From Planctomycetota bacterium (lineage in GTDB: Bacteria > Planctomycetota > PLA2 > JAEUHO01), in contig JARGNS010000009.1 in assembly GCA_029213105.1 (NCBI GenBank), positions 1 through 23,156 of the forward strand: 23,156 nt of DNA, in the 5' to 3' direction. The translations under genes were made by a program, and so were the position numbers. The notes beneath the pieces are model-generated. The model did no database searches, was not told the origin of the DNA, and saw nothing but the letters and a program-made list of their open reading frames with translations. This document shows positions 8,066-15,568 of the stretch, one piece after another. How positions within the stretch are numbered: the first letter of the stretch is position 1; every line of letters starts with the position of its first letter.

Positions 8066-8752
8066 ATGTTCAAGTGGCTCAAGCGACTCGACCCGGAAGC
8101 CAGCAGCATCGGCGGCATGGACCGCATGTTCGGCCGCATGCTCCAGGATGGCCGGCACGTCTTCGATCTGGCCTGCAGCGCCTATCTCGAGGGCGCTGAC
8201 GCCAGCATTGTCCATGCGGATCTGGTCAAGACGGACCAGGGGATCAACAAGCTCGAGCGTGAGATCCGACGCGCGCTCATCGTGCATGCCACCGTGCACG
8301 GTGTCTCGGAGTTCCCGCCCTGCCTGGTCCTGATGAGCGTCACCAAGGATGCCGAGCGCATCGGTGACTACGCGAAGAACATCCTCGATCTCGCGACCTT
8401 GCGCCCCAAGAAGCCGGAGGCGCCGTACCACGCGCATCTGATGGGGCTCAAGTCGCGCATCTCCTCCGCCCTCGCGGATGCCCATGACATCTACGATGCC
8501 CAGGACGCCAAGCGCGCGGCCGCCTTCATCGAGAGTGCCGAAGTGATCAAGGATGAATGCGACGACAAGGTCGAGGAGATCCTGCTTCACGAGGGCGAGA
8601 GTTCCGTCGGGCCGGCAGAGCCCGCCGCGACGGCGCTCTGCTACCGCTACTTCAAGCGCGTGATCTCCCACGCCCGCAATGTCGTCACGTCGCTCGTGGT
8701 CTCCGTCGATCGCCTCGACTACTACGACGAGTCGGACGAGACGCGAAACTAG
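8066..8752 (+). CDS. PhoU-domain protein
   Basis: 228 aa, soluble, mostly helical. The motif TKDAERIGDYAKNILDLATL near residues 91-110 is the PhoU E-x-x-x-D metal-binding helix. The second half has the looser counterpart YRYFKRVISHARNVVTSLVVSVDRLDYYDE. It begins MFKWLKRLD and lies 21 bases after the Na/Pi cotransporter with GGAAGGA upstream of its ATG, so it probably acts as that transporter's regulatory partner, like the PhoU tail found fused to some NptA/YjbB proteins. It is distinct from the PhoU-phosphatase fusion in the pst cluster. A role in phosphate-flux signalling is likely; the partner is inferred from position. Confidence 0.85.
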   Translation: MFKWLKRLDPEASSIGGMDRMFGRMLQDGRHVFDLACSAYLEGADASIVHADLVKTDQGINKLEREIRRALIVHATVHGVSEFPPCLVLMSVTKDAERIGDYAKNILDLATLRPKKPEAPYHAHLMGLKSRISSALADAHDIYDAQDAKRAAAFIESAEVIKDECDDKVEEILLHEGESSVGPAEPAATALCYRYFKRVISHARNVVTSLVVSVDRLDYYDESDETRN

Positions 8753-8798
8753 GCGCGGCCGGCTCGGGCCGCCTCCGAGGGCCCCGAAGCGCCACATG

Positions 8799-8820
8799 GC
8801 CCTGCCCCCCTGGGCAGGGC
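8799..8820. terminator. Perfect 9-bp hairpin between PhoU-like gene and 2PGK-like gene
   Basis: GCCCTGCCC and GGGCAGGGC flank the 4-base loop CCCT, 46 bases after the PhoU-like stop. There is no U-run, so it could be an attenuator, an mRNA-end stabiliser or a factor-dependent terminator. It suggests a transcript boundary before the kinase/mutase pair. Confidence 0.45.
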
Positions 8821-8933
8821 ACCGGCGTGGCGTGTATCTTCCTCCGCATGATCCACGCTTGCGAACATCCCGGCGGAGTACCGCTCCCCGGCTCAAGGGC
8901 GACCCTCGACCGCACGCCGGAGCACGGCCCCTG

Positions 8934-10115
8934 ATGGCGCGCCCGGTCGTCATCGATGAGAGTGAGGGGACCCGCGTCCCGTTCCTGCGAGGGATCCTTA
9001 CACGCTCCCTGCAGCAAGCGGGCGTGCCGTTCAAGGAGGCATACGCCATCGCGTCGGAGTTGCGCAGCCAGATCGACGCACTCGGGGAGTTGACGACCGA
9101 GGAGCTCCGGGCACGGGTCGTCGAGCAGTTGGACTCGTTCGGCGCGGAGGTCATTCACCGCTACCTCGGTCCGCCCACCGCGGCCTCGATCCAGATCCGC
9201 TACTCGGACGGCCACGAGAGTCCCTTCTCCCGTGGTCACCACCGCATGAGCCTGGTGTCCTGCGGCGTCATTCCCGATGACGCCGCCTCCGTCGCCTTGC
9301 ACATCTACGAAGACCTCGTGGGGCGGGGCGTCACCGAGATCACATCCAGCGATCTCCGGCACCTCACATACCAGCGCCTCCTGACCGACCTGGGGGAGGA
9401 TGCCGCGCGGCAGTACCTCGTCTGGCAGGAGTTCCAGCGCTCCAGGCGACCGCTGATCGTCGTCTTGGGCGGCGCCGTCGGCAGTGGCAAGAGCACGATC
9501 GCAGCCCAGGTGGCGCACCGGTTGGAGATCGTGCGTACGCAGTCGACCGACATGCTGCGCGAGGTGATGCGCATGATGGTGCCGTCGCGGCTCATGCCCG
9601 CGCTGCACACTTCGACCTTCAAGGCATGGCAGGCCCTGCCCATGGGGGGGGGCAGCGATCGACCCGCGGCCTCGGCCCTCATCGATGGCTACCTGACGCA
9701 GGCCGAGCTCGTGTCGGTTGCGTGCGAGGCCGTGATCCGTCGCGCGATGCGCGAGCGCGTATCGCTCGTCGTCGAGGGCGTCCACGCCCATCCCCGACTC
9801 TTGCGTACGCTCGAGGAGGAGGCCGGCGGGGACGCCATCTTCGTGCGCATCGCCCTGGCCGTGCTGAAGCCGCGTGAGCTCAAGGCGCGCATTCGCGGTC
9901 GCGGCAAGCGCGAGCCGGATCGCCGCGCGAGGCGCTACCTGCGGTACTTCGACGAGATCTGGGATCTCCAGTCGTTCCTCCTGTCCGAAGCCGATCAGCT
10001 GGGCGTGCCGATCGTGTCCAACGAGGAACTCGAGGACACGGTCCACCAGATCATGACCATCCTGATGTCCGCCCTCGCGGTCCAGTTCACGGGCACGCCG
10101 GACGAGGTCTTGTAG
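8934..10115 (+). CDS. 2-phosphoglycerate kinase-like P-loop kinase with two tandem ATP-cone-like domains
   Basis: 393 aa. Residues about 1-78 (VVIDESEGTRVPFLRGILTR through EVIHRYLG) resemble an ATP-cone, an allosteric nucleotide-binding module. Residues about 83-160 (IQIRYSDGHESPFSRGHH through ARQYLVWQEF) look like a second, diverged copy. The kinase domain follows with P-loop GAVGSGKS (180-187), then RTQSTDMLREVMR, ASALIDGYLTQAE and VVEGVH, an arrangement seen in archaeal 2-phosphoglycerate kinase (2PG + ATP to 2,3-bisphosphoglycerate) and in the plant LPA1 phytate-related proteins. ATG 8934 is used because the longer frame upstream overlaps the PhoU gene. Its stop shares a G with the start of the next gene, a phosphoglycerate mutase that handles the same substrate. 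The substrate is inferred from family and context. Confidence 0.8.
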   Translation: MARPVVIDESEGTRVPFLRGILTRSLQQAGVPFKEAYAIASELRSQIDALGELTTEELRARVVEQLDSFGAEVIHRYLGPPTAASIQIRYSDGHESPFSRGHHRMSLVSCGVIPDDAASVALHIYEDLVGRGVTEITSSDLRHLTYQRLLTDLGEDAARQYLVWQEFQRSRRPLIVVLGGAVGSGKSTIAAQVAHRLEIVRTQSTDMLREVMRMMVPSRLMPALHTSTFKAWQALPMGGGSDRPAASALIDGYLTQAELVSVACEAVIRRAMRERVSLVVEGVHAHPRLLRTLEEEAGGDAIFVRIALAVLKPRELKARIRGRGKREPDRRARRYLRYFDEIWDLQSFLLSEADQLGVPIVSNEELEDTVHQIMTILMSALAVQFTGTPDEVL

Positions 10116-11431
10116 TGGGCGAGCGCGCACCTCCGGCCCGCAAGATCCTCGTCGTCATCATGGACGGCCTCGGGGATCTGCCGATCCCGTCGCTCGAGGG
10201 GCAGACGCCGCTCGAGGCTGCCGCGACACCCGTGTTCGATGACTGGGCCGCCCAGGGGCGGTGCGGCCTCGTCGATCCGATCGAGCCGGGCACGACGGTG
10301 GAGACGCACGCGGGGTCGGCCGCCCTGATGGGGCTCACGGGCGCGCAGGCCGCGGGCCTGGCGCGCGGCCCCATCGAGGCCGCCGGCGCGGGGCTCGACC
10401 TCGTCGCCGGTGACATCGCGCTGCGCTGCAACTTCGCGACGCTTGCCGGCGAGGGCGATGCGCTCAGCGTCACGGACCGGCGGGCCGGCCGCATCCTCGA
10501 GGGCATGGACGATCTCGCGGCTGCGGTCAATGCCATCGCGCCGCATGATGGCATCACGACCTTCCTCCAGCCGCTGAGCCAGCACCGTGGCGTGCTGCGC
10601 ATGTCGGGGCCGGGCCTCTCCGACGCCGTCACCGACACGGATCCGTGGGACGGCAGCGCCCCCCAGACGCTGCGCTGGAGTCGGCCGCAGCGCGCGGGCG
10701 ATGAGGCGGCGGAGCGTACGGCCAAGGCGCTCAACCGCTTCCTCCGTCAGGCGCATGAGGTACTGGCGGTTCACCCGCTGAACGCCCAGCGCCGTGCGCG
10801 TGGCCTCCCCGAGGCCTCGGGGCTGCTCACGCGCGGCGCTGGGATGGTGCATCCCCTGCACGGCCTGATCGAGGCGCTCGGGCTGCGCGGGGCTGTCGTG
10901 GCCGGTGACCGCACCATGCTGGGGCTCGGCGCCATGCTGGGGTTCACGCCCTTCGAGCATGCGGCGTTCACCGGGCTGCTGGATACGGACCTCGACCGGA
11001 AGGTGTCGGTCGCGGCGGAGGCGCTCCGCGAGCACGACATTGTCTGGTTGCACCTCAAGGGCACCGACATCGCCGCTCACGACCGGCAGCCCGAAGCGAA
11101 GCGTGACTACATCGAGCGCGTCGACGTGGCCCTGGGCGCCCTGGAGAGCGCCGATCTCGTCATCGGCGTGACGGCAGACCATACGACCGACAGCAACACG
11201 GGGCGGCATACGGCAGATCCGGTGCCCGCGCTCGTTCATGTGCCTGGTGGGCGTCCAGACGATGTGAAGGCGTTCGGAGAGCGTGCGTGCCAAGGTGGCG
11301 GACTCGGGCGCGTGCGCGCGTCGCAGTTCCTGCGGATCCTGCTCCGTGCCGGCGGCGCCCCGCTCGAGTCCTCGTCGGAGCGCGACGGGCCGCCCCCGGC
11401 GCCGGAATCCCTGACGGATGCCACGCGCTAG
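10115..11431 (+). CDS. apgM: ApgM-type 2,3-bisphosphoglycerate-independent phosphoglycerate mutase-like metalloenzyme
   Basis: 438 aa, alkaline phosphatase superfamily, archaeal iPGM branch. It opens with the metal-binding KILVVIMDGLGDLPIPSLEG, continues with TPLEAAATP, RGPIEAAGAGLDL and DIALRCNFAT, and ends with WLHLKGTDIAAHD and the C-terminal metal ligands VTADHTTDSNTGRHTADPVP. In the family these hold two divalent metals and interconvert 3- and 2-phosphoglycerate. Oddity: the catalytic serine segment, usually PGSD-x-x-H, reads PGTTVETHAGS (about residues 58-68), so a Thr (60, 61 or 64) may be the nucleophile, or the activity has shifted. Its GTG start shares its G with the TAG stop of the upstream kinase, indicating strict coupling. 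The stop overlaps the opposing gene's stop within CTAG. Confidence 0.85.
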   Translation: MGERAPPARKILVVIMDGLGDLPIPSLEGQTPLEAAATPVFDDWAAQGRCGLVDPIEPGTTVETHAGSAALMGLTGAQAAGLARGPIEAAGAGLDLVAGDIALRCNFATLAGEGDALSVTDRRAGRILEGMDDLAAAVNAIAPHDGITTFLQPLSQHRGVLRMSGPGLSDAVTDTDPWDGSAPQTLRWSRPQRAGDEAAERTAKALNRFLRQAHEVLAVHPLNAQRRARGLPEASGLLTRGAGMVHPLHGLIEALGLRGAVVAGDRTMLGLGAMLGFTPFEHAAFTGLLDTDLDRKVSVAAEALREHDIVWLHLKGTDIAAHDRQPEAKRDYIERVDVALGALESADLVIGVTADHTTDSNTGRHTADPVPALVHVPGGRPDDVKAFGERACQGGGLGRVRASQFLRILLRAGGAPLESSSERDGPPPAPESLTDATR

Positions 11432-13137
11432 GTCGCGGCGGGGGGCTGCTCCTGCTTCTGCTTCTTCTTCTTCTTCTTGCTCTTGGGGGGCACGGCCTCG
11501 AGCGGCCAGTTGCCCTCGGCGACCGTGCGTGCGATGCGCTTGGCCAGGTAGTAGATCCGCTTGAGGCTCTCGACGAGCTCCGACTCGACGCGGAAGGCGG
11601 TCCCGCGATGGCCTCCCGGGGCTCCGAGTCGCTCCATCAAGTGCGTGTTGGTCTCGTCGGCGAGCCGGGTGACTTCCATCTTCGCCTCGATCACCTCGTT
11701 GGCGTTGGCGACGTCGTTCTTGCGAACCGAGCGGACCGAGCGGCGGACGGCCCAGACGACCTTGTCGACCAGCGCATCCAGCAGCTCCTGCGTGCCGGGA
11801 CTGATCTTCACGTCGTGTCGCGTCCGGCGCAGCCCCACGGAGACGAGGTTCGTCTCGACGATGTCGGCCATGTTCTCGAGGTAGTTGGCGACCGCGAGCG
11901 AGCCCTGCATACGCGCGCGTTCCTTCTTCCCCAGCGTCTTTGCGGAGATCAAGCTGAGGTGGGAGACGATCGCCTTGTGCAGGACGTCCACGTCGTCATC
12001 CATGCGCTCGACAGCCCGGATCTGCTCCGTGGTGCCGGTCATGATGGCCTCGGGTGCGCGCTCCACGAGGTTGCGCACGCGCTTGCCGAGGCGCCCGATC
12101 TCGAGTTCGACGCGATCCAGGGCGAGCGCGGGCGTGATGGCCAGGTTGTCATCCAGGAACTTCGGCCGCAGCCGCCCGGGGATGATCGTCTCCTTGATCG
12201 GCAGGAGCCGCTGTACGAGCGTCGCGAGTCCACCGGCGAACCAGATGAAGATCAGCGTGTTGGCGACGTTGAAGGTCGTGTGGGCGTGGGCGATCTGACG
12301 CGCGGGATCCGTGGCGAAGCCCCGCACGAAGTCGGCGAGGAAGGGGATGAAGGCGAACCAGAGGATCACGCCGGCCATGTTGAAGGTCACATGGATGAGC
12401 GCGGTCTGGACGGCTTCCCGCTGCTTGCCGATGGAGGCCAGGAGCGCCGTGACGCAGGTTCCGATGTTGGCGCCCAGGACGAGGGCGATGCCCGTCTCGA
12501 GGCTGATGAGCCCGCCGCTGGCGAGCACGATGACCACACCCGTCGTGGCGGACGAGCTCTGGACGAGGCCCGTGAATGCGGCACCCGCGAGCACGGCCAG
12601 GAACGGGTTGTCGATGCTCTTCAGAAACTCGATGAACGGCGGGAACTCCTTCAGGTCGCCCATGGCGTCCTTCATCAGGTTCATCCCGAAGAAGACGAGT
12701 CCGAAGCCGAGGATCATCACGCCGTACTGCTTGACGCGCTCGGACTTGAAGAAGAACTTCAAGATGAAGCCCACCGTGACGATCGCCATGGCGTACTTCG
12801 TGACCTTGAACGCGATGATCTGGGCGGTGATCGTCGTGCCGATCTCGGCGCCCATGATGATGCCGACCGACTGCTGCAGGGACATCAGGCCCGCCGACAC
12901 GAAGCCGACGGTGAGGACGGTCGTCACGGACGAGGACTGGATGATGGCTGTCGTGACGCCGCCCGCGAGCACGCCCTTGAAGCGGTTGGTCGTCAAGCGC
13001 GCCAGGAGGGTGCGCATCCCGTCCCCGGCGACGGTCTTGAGCGAGTCCGTCATCATCTCCATGCCGAACAGGAAGATGGCGAGGCCCCCGAGGAGGCCCA
13101 TCGCCATCGTGCCCACTTCGATCTCGGCCAAGTGCAT
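11428..13137 (-). CDS. Na/Pi cotransporter with C-terminal PhoU-like domain (NptA/YjbB type)
   Basis: Second sodium-phosphate symporter, 569 aa from the ATG at 13137, preceded by GGAG; an ATG at 13203 would add 22 unlikely residues. QSSS repeats lie at residues 67-70 (IIQSSSVTTVLTVGF) and 193-196 (LVQSSSATTGVVIVL), each followed by a G-A-x-I-G-T element (MGAEIGTT, LGANIGTC). About eight membrane segments precede residue ~330. Residues ~350-550 are helical and PhoU-like (ERMDDDVDVLHKAIVSHLSL, YLENMADIVETN). The protein ends in a lysine-rich tail SKKKKKKQKQ. Related proteins mediate Na-coupled Pi import or Pi export, and the direction cannot be read here. Transcription converges with the ApgM-like gene. 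A less GC-rich patch at about 13234-13258 may hold its promoter, although this is not certain. Confidence 0.9.
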   Translation of the reverse strand: MHLAEIEVGTMAMGLLGGLAIFLFGMEMMTDSLKTVAGDGMRTLLARLTTNRFKGVLAGGVTTAIIQSSSVTTVLTVGFVSAGLMSLQQSVGIIMGAEIGTTITAQIIAFKVTKYAMAIVTVGFILKFFFKSERVKQYGVMILGFGLVFFGMNLMKDAMGDLKEFPPFIEFLKSIDNPFLAVLAGAAFTGLVQSSSATTGVVIVLASGGLISLETGIALVLGANIGTCVTALLASIGKQREAVQTALIHVTFNMAGVILWFAFIPFLADFVRGFATDPARQIAHAHTTFNVANTLIFIWFAGGLATLVQRLLPIKETIIPGRLRPKFLDDNLAITPALALDRVELEIGRLGKRVRNLVERAPEAIMTGTTEQIRAVERMDDDVDVLHKAIVSHLSLISAKTLGKKERARMQGSLAVANYLENMADIVETNLVSVGLRRTRHDVKISPGTQELLDALVDKVVWAVRRSVRSVRKNDVANANEVIEAKMEVTRLADETNTHLMERLGAPGGHRGTAFRVESELVESLKRIYYLAKRIARTVAEGNWPLEAVPPKSKKKKKKQKQEQPPAAT

Positions 13138-13276
13138 ACGGAGGCTCCGGTCAGGTTGCAGACCCAGCGCTGGACGCCCTTCCCTTGGCGCCCAAGCCGG
13201 CAAGCCCGCAGTCTAGTGAGCCAGCATGCGGGCCGTGCACCAATAAACAGGTAATGCCGTGCCTGATTGCGGGGGG

Positions 13277-14905
13277 CTAGGGGGTAGCCGTCACCCCGCT
13301 GTGGGGGTGCGCGGAGACGACCGACCAGACGGCAGCGTTCACGGCGGCATGGAAGGCCGTCGTGAACGGCGCGGCGGATGCGCCGTACCAGCGCTCGGGC
13401 TTCGCGATGCCTGTCGGGTCCGTGGCGAAGAGGGTGGCGTAGGTCGTGAGTCCGGCGACGAAGCGACCGAGGTCGTACGACAGGTGGATGTCGTCGCGGT
13501 AGAGCTGCGCGATGCTCGTCAGCCCCGGCACGTCGCCGGCTTGCAGGCGCCTGTCCAGGTCGTAGAGGACCTCGCCCACGGGAATCAGATAGACGGTGGC
13601 GTCCGTCTTGGCCCGCACGCGCGTCATCAGGTGCGTGAAGTACTCGCGGGCAAGGACGGTCGGCGTGTCGTCGTCGTCTGCGACGGGCGCTGTCCAGGTC
13701 GCCGCGAACGTCGGCCGCTGCGGCCAGGCGGCGTAGACGTAGAAGCGCGTGTCGGCGTTGTCGGCATTCACGCGGGTGGCGTCGATGAGCGTGAGGATGG
13801 CCTCCTCGTCGGAGCCCAAGGTCGAGGAGCCGCCGTAGAAGGGCTGCATGGTCACGGCGTCCCAGCGCGTGCCGGGCAGCGCGACATCCCAGGTGCCGTA
13901 CTCGGCGACCGGCGGGATGCACACCTGCGCGGGGGCCGCCACGATGTTCGCCAGGATGTTCCCGCAGTTGATGTGGAAGCCCTCGTCGTGCATGAAGCCG
14001 GCCTGCCCGGCCAGCGCCTCGATGCCCTCGGGCTGCGAGTCCCAGGTCAGGCTGTTGCCGATGCGGTAGACGGCCAGGCGCTGGGCGGGCGTCGTGACGG
14101 CCTCCAGGGTCGAGCCGATGTAGAGCTCATCGAGGCTGTCGGCGCCGGTGCTGCGGAGGGTGATGCGGCTGAACGAGGCATCGCTCACGGCGACGGAGGC
14201 GTCGGGTGTACCGGCAGCGAACGTGGCGAGGGTCGGGTCCCACCAGCAGTCCACCCCGTCGACGTCGCCGACCCCATGACGGAAGCGCAGCAAGACGAAG
14301 TGGATGGCCTGATCACGGATGGCCAGGTCCGCGCTGGTGCCGCTGGCGTGATCGCCGAGGTCGTACATGCCGTCGTCGAGGTCGTCGCCCGCGAGACCCC
14401 TGAGCTGCCCGACCAGGCAGCCGAAGCCGCCCGTGGCGTCGTTGAAGTCGACGACCTGGAGCTGCTCACTCGCTGTCGCGTCGGTGCTGATCCAGCGGAA
14501 GCTGACCCACGTGGTCGTGCCGTCCTCGCCGTACGTACGGTCGAGGTCGCGGAAGATCGCCGTGCTCGTCGTGCCCCAGTGGATCGAGCGGCCGCCGGAG
14601 GAGGGCGGCGCCATGTCACTGGCGACCCCGAGGGCGTTCCCGCCGATGACGCGGTCGGTGACGTCCCCGTCGGCGTCGTTCCAGGGATGGGCGAAGCCGA
14701 ATCCGCCCTCCTGGCCACTCAAGCCGTTCGGGTACGTGGTGTCGTCGTAGTTGAAGGGCTCGAACGCATGCAGGTCCGGGTCGCGCGCCGGCGCCGTGAC
14801 GGCCGGGTAGACCGCGACGCCCGGTCCAGGGGCTGGCGTGCCCGAGGAGCCTCCGCAGGATCCGAGGAGCAAGCAGAGCGCGAGGGGCAGGAGGCGGGGC
14901 GTCAT
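13277..14905 (-). CDS. SGNH/GDSL-hydrolase lipoprotein
   Basis: 542 aa. The signal peptide ends in lipobox LLGSC (Cys17). Residues ~45-260 form a beta-rich region (HAFEPFNYDDTTYPNGLSG, TTTWVSFRWISTD, DGVDCWWDPTLATF) resembling the concanavalin/LamG-like modules that precede hydrolases in such bacteria. The SGNH hydrolase domain starts at RIGNSLTWDS, with Ser285 in the nucleophile block, and ends with DDIHLSYDLGRF, supplying the D-x-x-H pair Asp471/His474. It therefore probably hydrolyses an ester, such as an acetyl group on a polysaccharide, at the cell surface; the substrate is unknown. The acidic run VADDDDTPTV is unusual but not repeated. It starts 21 bases after the small lipoprotein gene, so the two probably share a transcript. 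Confidence 0.82.
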   Translation of the reverse strand: MTPRLLPLALCLLLGSCGGSSGTPAPGPGVAVYPAVTAPARDPDLHAFEPFNYDDTTYPNGLSGQEGGFGFAHPWNDADGDVTDRVIGGNALGVASDMAPPSSGGRSIHWGTTSTAIFRDLDRTYGEDGTTTWVSFRWISTDATASEQLQVVDFNDATGGFGCLVGQLRGLAGDDLDDGMYDLGDHASGTSADLAIRDQAIHFVLLRFRHGVGDVDGVDCWWDPTLATFAAGTPDASVAVSDASFSRITLRSTGADSLDELYIGSTLEAVTTPAQRLAVYRIGNSLTWDSQPEGIEALAGQAGFMHDEGFHINCGNILANIVAAPAQVCIPPVAEYGTWDVALPGTRWDAVTMQPFYGGSSTLGSDEEAILTLIDATRVNADNADTRFYVYAAWPQRPTFAATWTAPVADDDDTPTVLAREYFTHLMTRVRAKTDATVYLIPVGEVLYDLDRRLQAGDVPGLTSIAQLYRDDIHLSYDLGRFVAGLTTYATLFATDPTGIAKPERWYGASAAPFTTAFHAAVNAAVWSVVSAHPHSGVTATP

Positions 14906-14926
14906 GACCGCATCGTACCCGTGCGC

Positions 14927-15535
14927 CTACTTCCTGCCTGCCTCCGCGGGCGCATCGTCCTCTTCGTCCACCTCCTCGAGTATCTCGATCTCTTCGACGG
15001 CCTCTCCGGCATTGCGAACACGCAGGTCCTGCTCCCTCTCCCGGGCCGAGACGCGGTAGCGGCGGACGAAGTGCCAGTCGCGTTCGTACGCGGGCGGCCT
15101 TCCGGCGAACGTGAAGAACGTGCGCTCGGCCTCGCGCCACGTATCGCCGGGGCCCTTGCGCAGGAGTAGCTCGGCCGGTGGCTGGTGGTGCTCGGCGGCC
15201 TCGAAGTAGGGGCCCCTCATGACCTGCGTCGTGACGAAGCGCACATGGATCCAGGTGTCGGTCTCCGACCAGGTCCCCACGAGGGTCGAGCCGCCGCCGA
15301 TGTGTCCGATCCAGAGCGAGGCGCGTCCGTCGCCGTAGAGCGCGAGGTCGGCGCCGCGAGCGATGTCGGTCGTGAAGTGGCGCGCGTGGGTCAGGTCCGC
15401 CCGGTCGCGACGCGCGGGGGGGCGAGTACCACAGCCGAGCAGCACCGAGGCGAGCAGCAGGACGGCCCGGGCGACGCCCGCGGGCCGTGCGGCGGGCGCG
15501 GGGAAGGACCTCGGGTGGGGGACGCTCGCTCGCAT
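14927..15535 (-). CDS. Small lipoprotein of unknown function
   Basis: 202 aa. The N-terminus has a basic stretch, a hydrophobic core AVLLLASVLLGC and a lipobox at Cys35. The body (LYGDGRASLWIGHIGGGSTLVGTWSETDTWIHVRFVT, quoted here in outline) looks like a short beta-structured domain reminiscent of lipocalin-like or copper-resistance NlpE-like proteins, but I do not recognise a family. The C-terminus is very acidic (EEIEILEEVDEEDDAPAEAGRK). The start is the only ATG upstream of the signal peptide and lacks a clear ribosome site. It lies between the DUF3179 selenoprotein gene (33 bases upstream) and the SGNH gene (21 bases downstream) in an apparent three-gene operon. Confidence 0.65.
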   Translation of the reverse strand: MRASVPHPRSFPAPAARPAGVARAVLLLASVLLGCGTRPPARRDRADLTHARHFTTDIARGADLALYGDGRASLWIGHIGGGSTLVGTWSETDTWIHVRFVTTQVMRGPYFEAAEHHQPPAELLLRKGPGDTWREAERTFFTFAGRPPAYERDWHFVRRYRVSAREREQDLRVRNAGEAVEEIEILEEVDEEDDAPAEAGRK

Positions 15536-15568
15536 GCCGGCGCCACGATACCCGGGTGGTGGGAGCGC

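Noticed and set aside
6812..9154. 780-codon open frame on the minus strand
   Set aside because: Antisense shadow of the Na/Pi, PhoU and kinase genes; low-complexity Arg/Gly/His/Asp composition and no recognisable domain.
11287..13254. 655-codon open frame on the plus strand
   Set aside because: Antisense to the well-supported Na/Pi cotransporter; the translation is Asp/Glu/Arg/His-rich low complexity typical of a GC-rich shadow frame.
13259..15169. 636-codon open frame on the plus strand
   Set aside because: Antisense to the SGNH hydrolase and small lipoprotein, both of which have signal peptides and, for SGNH, catalytic motifs. This frame has none.
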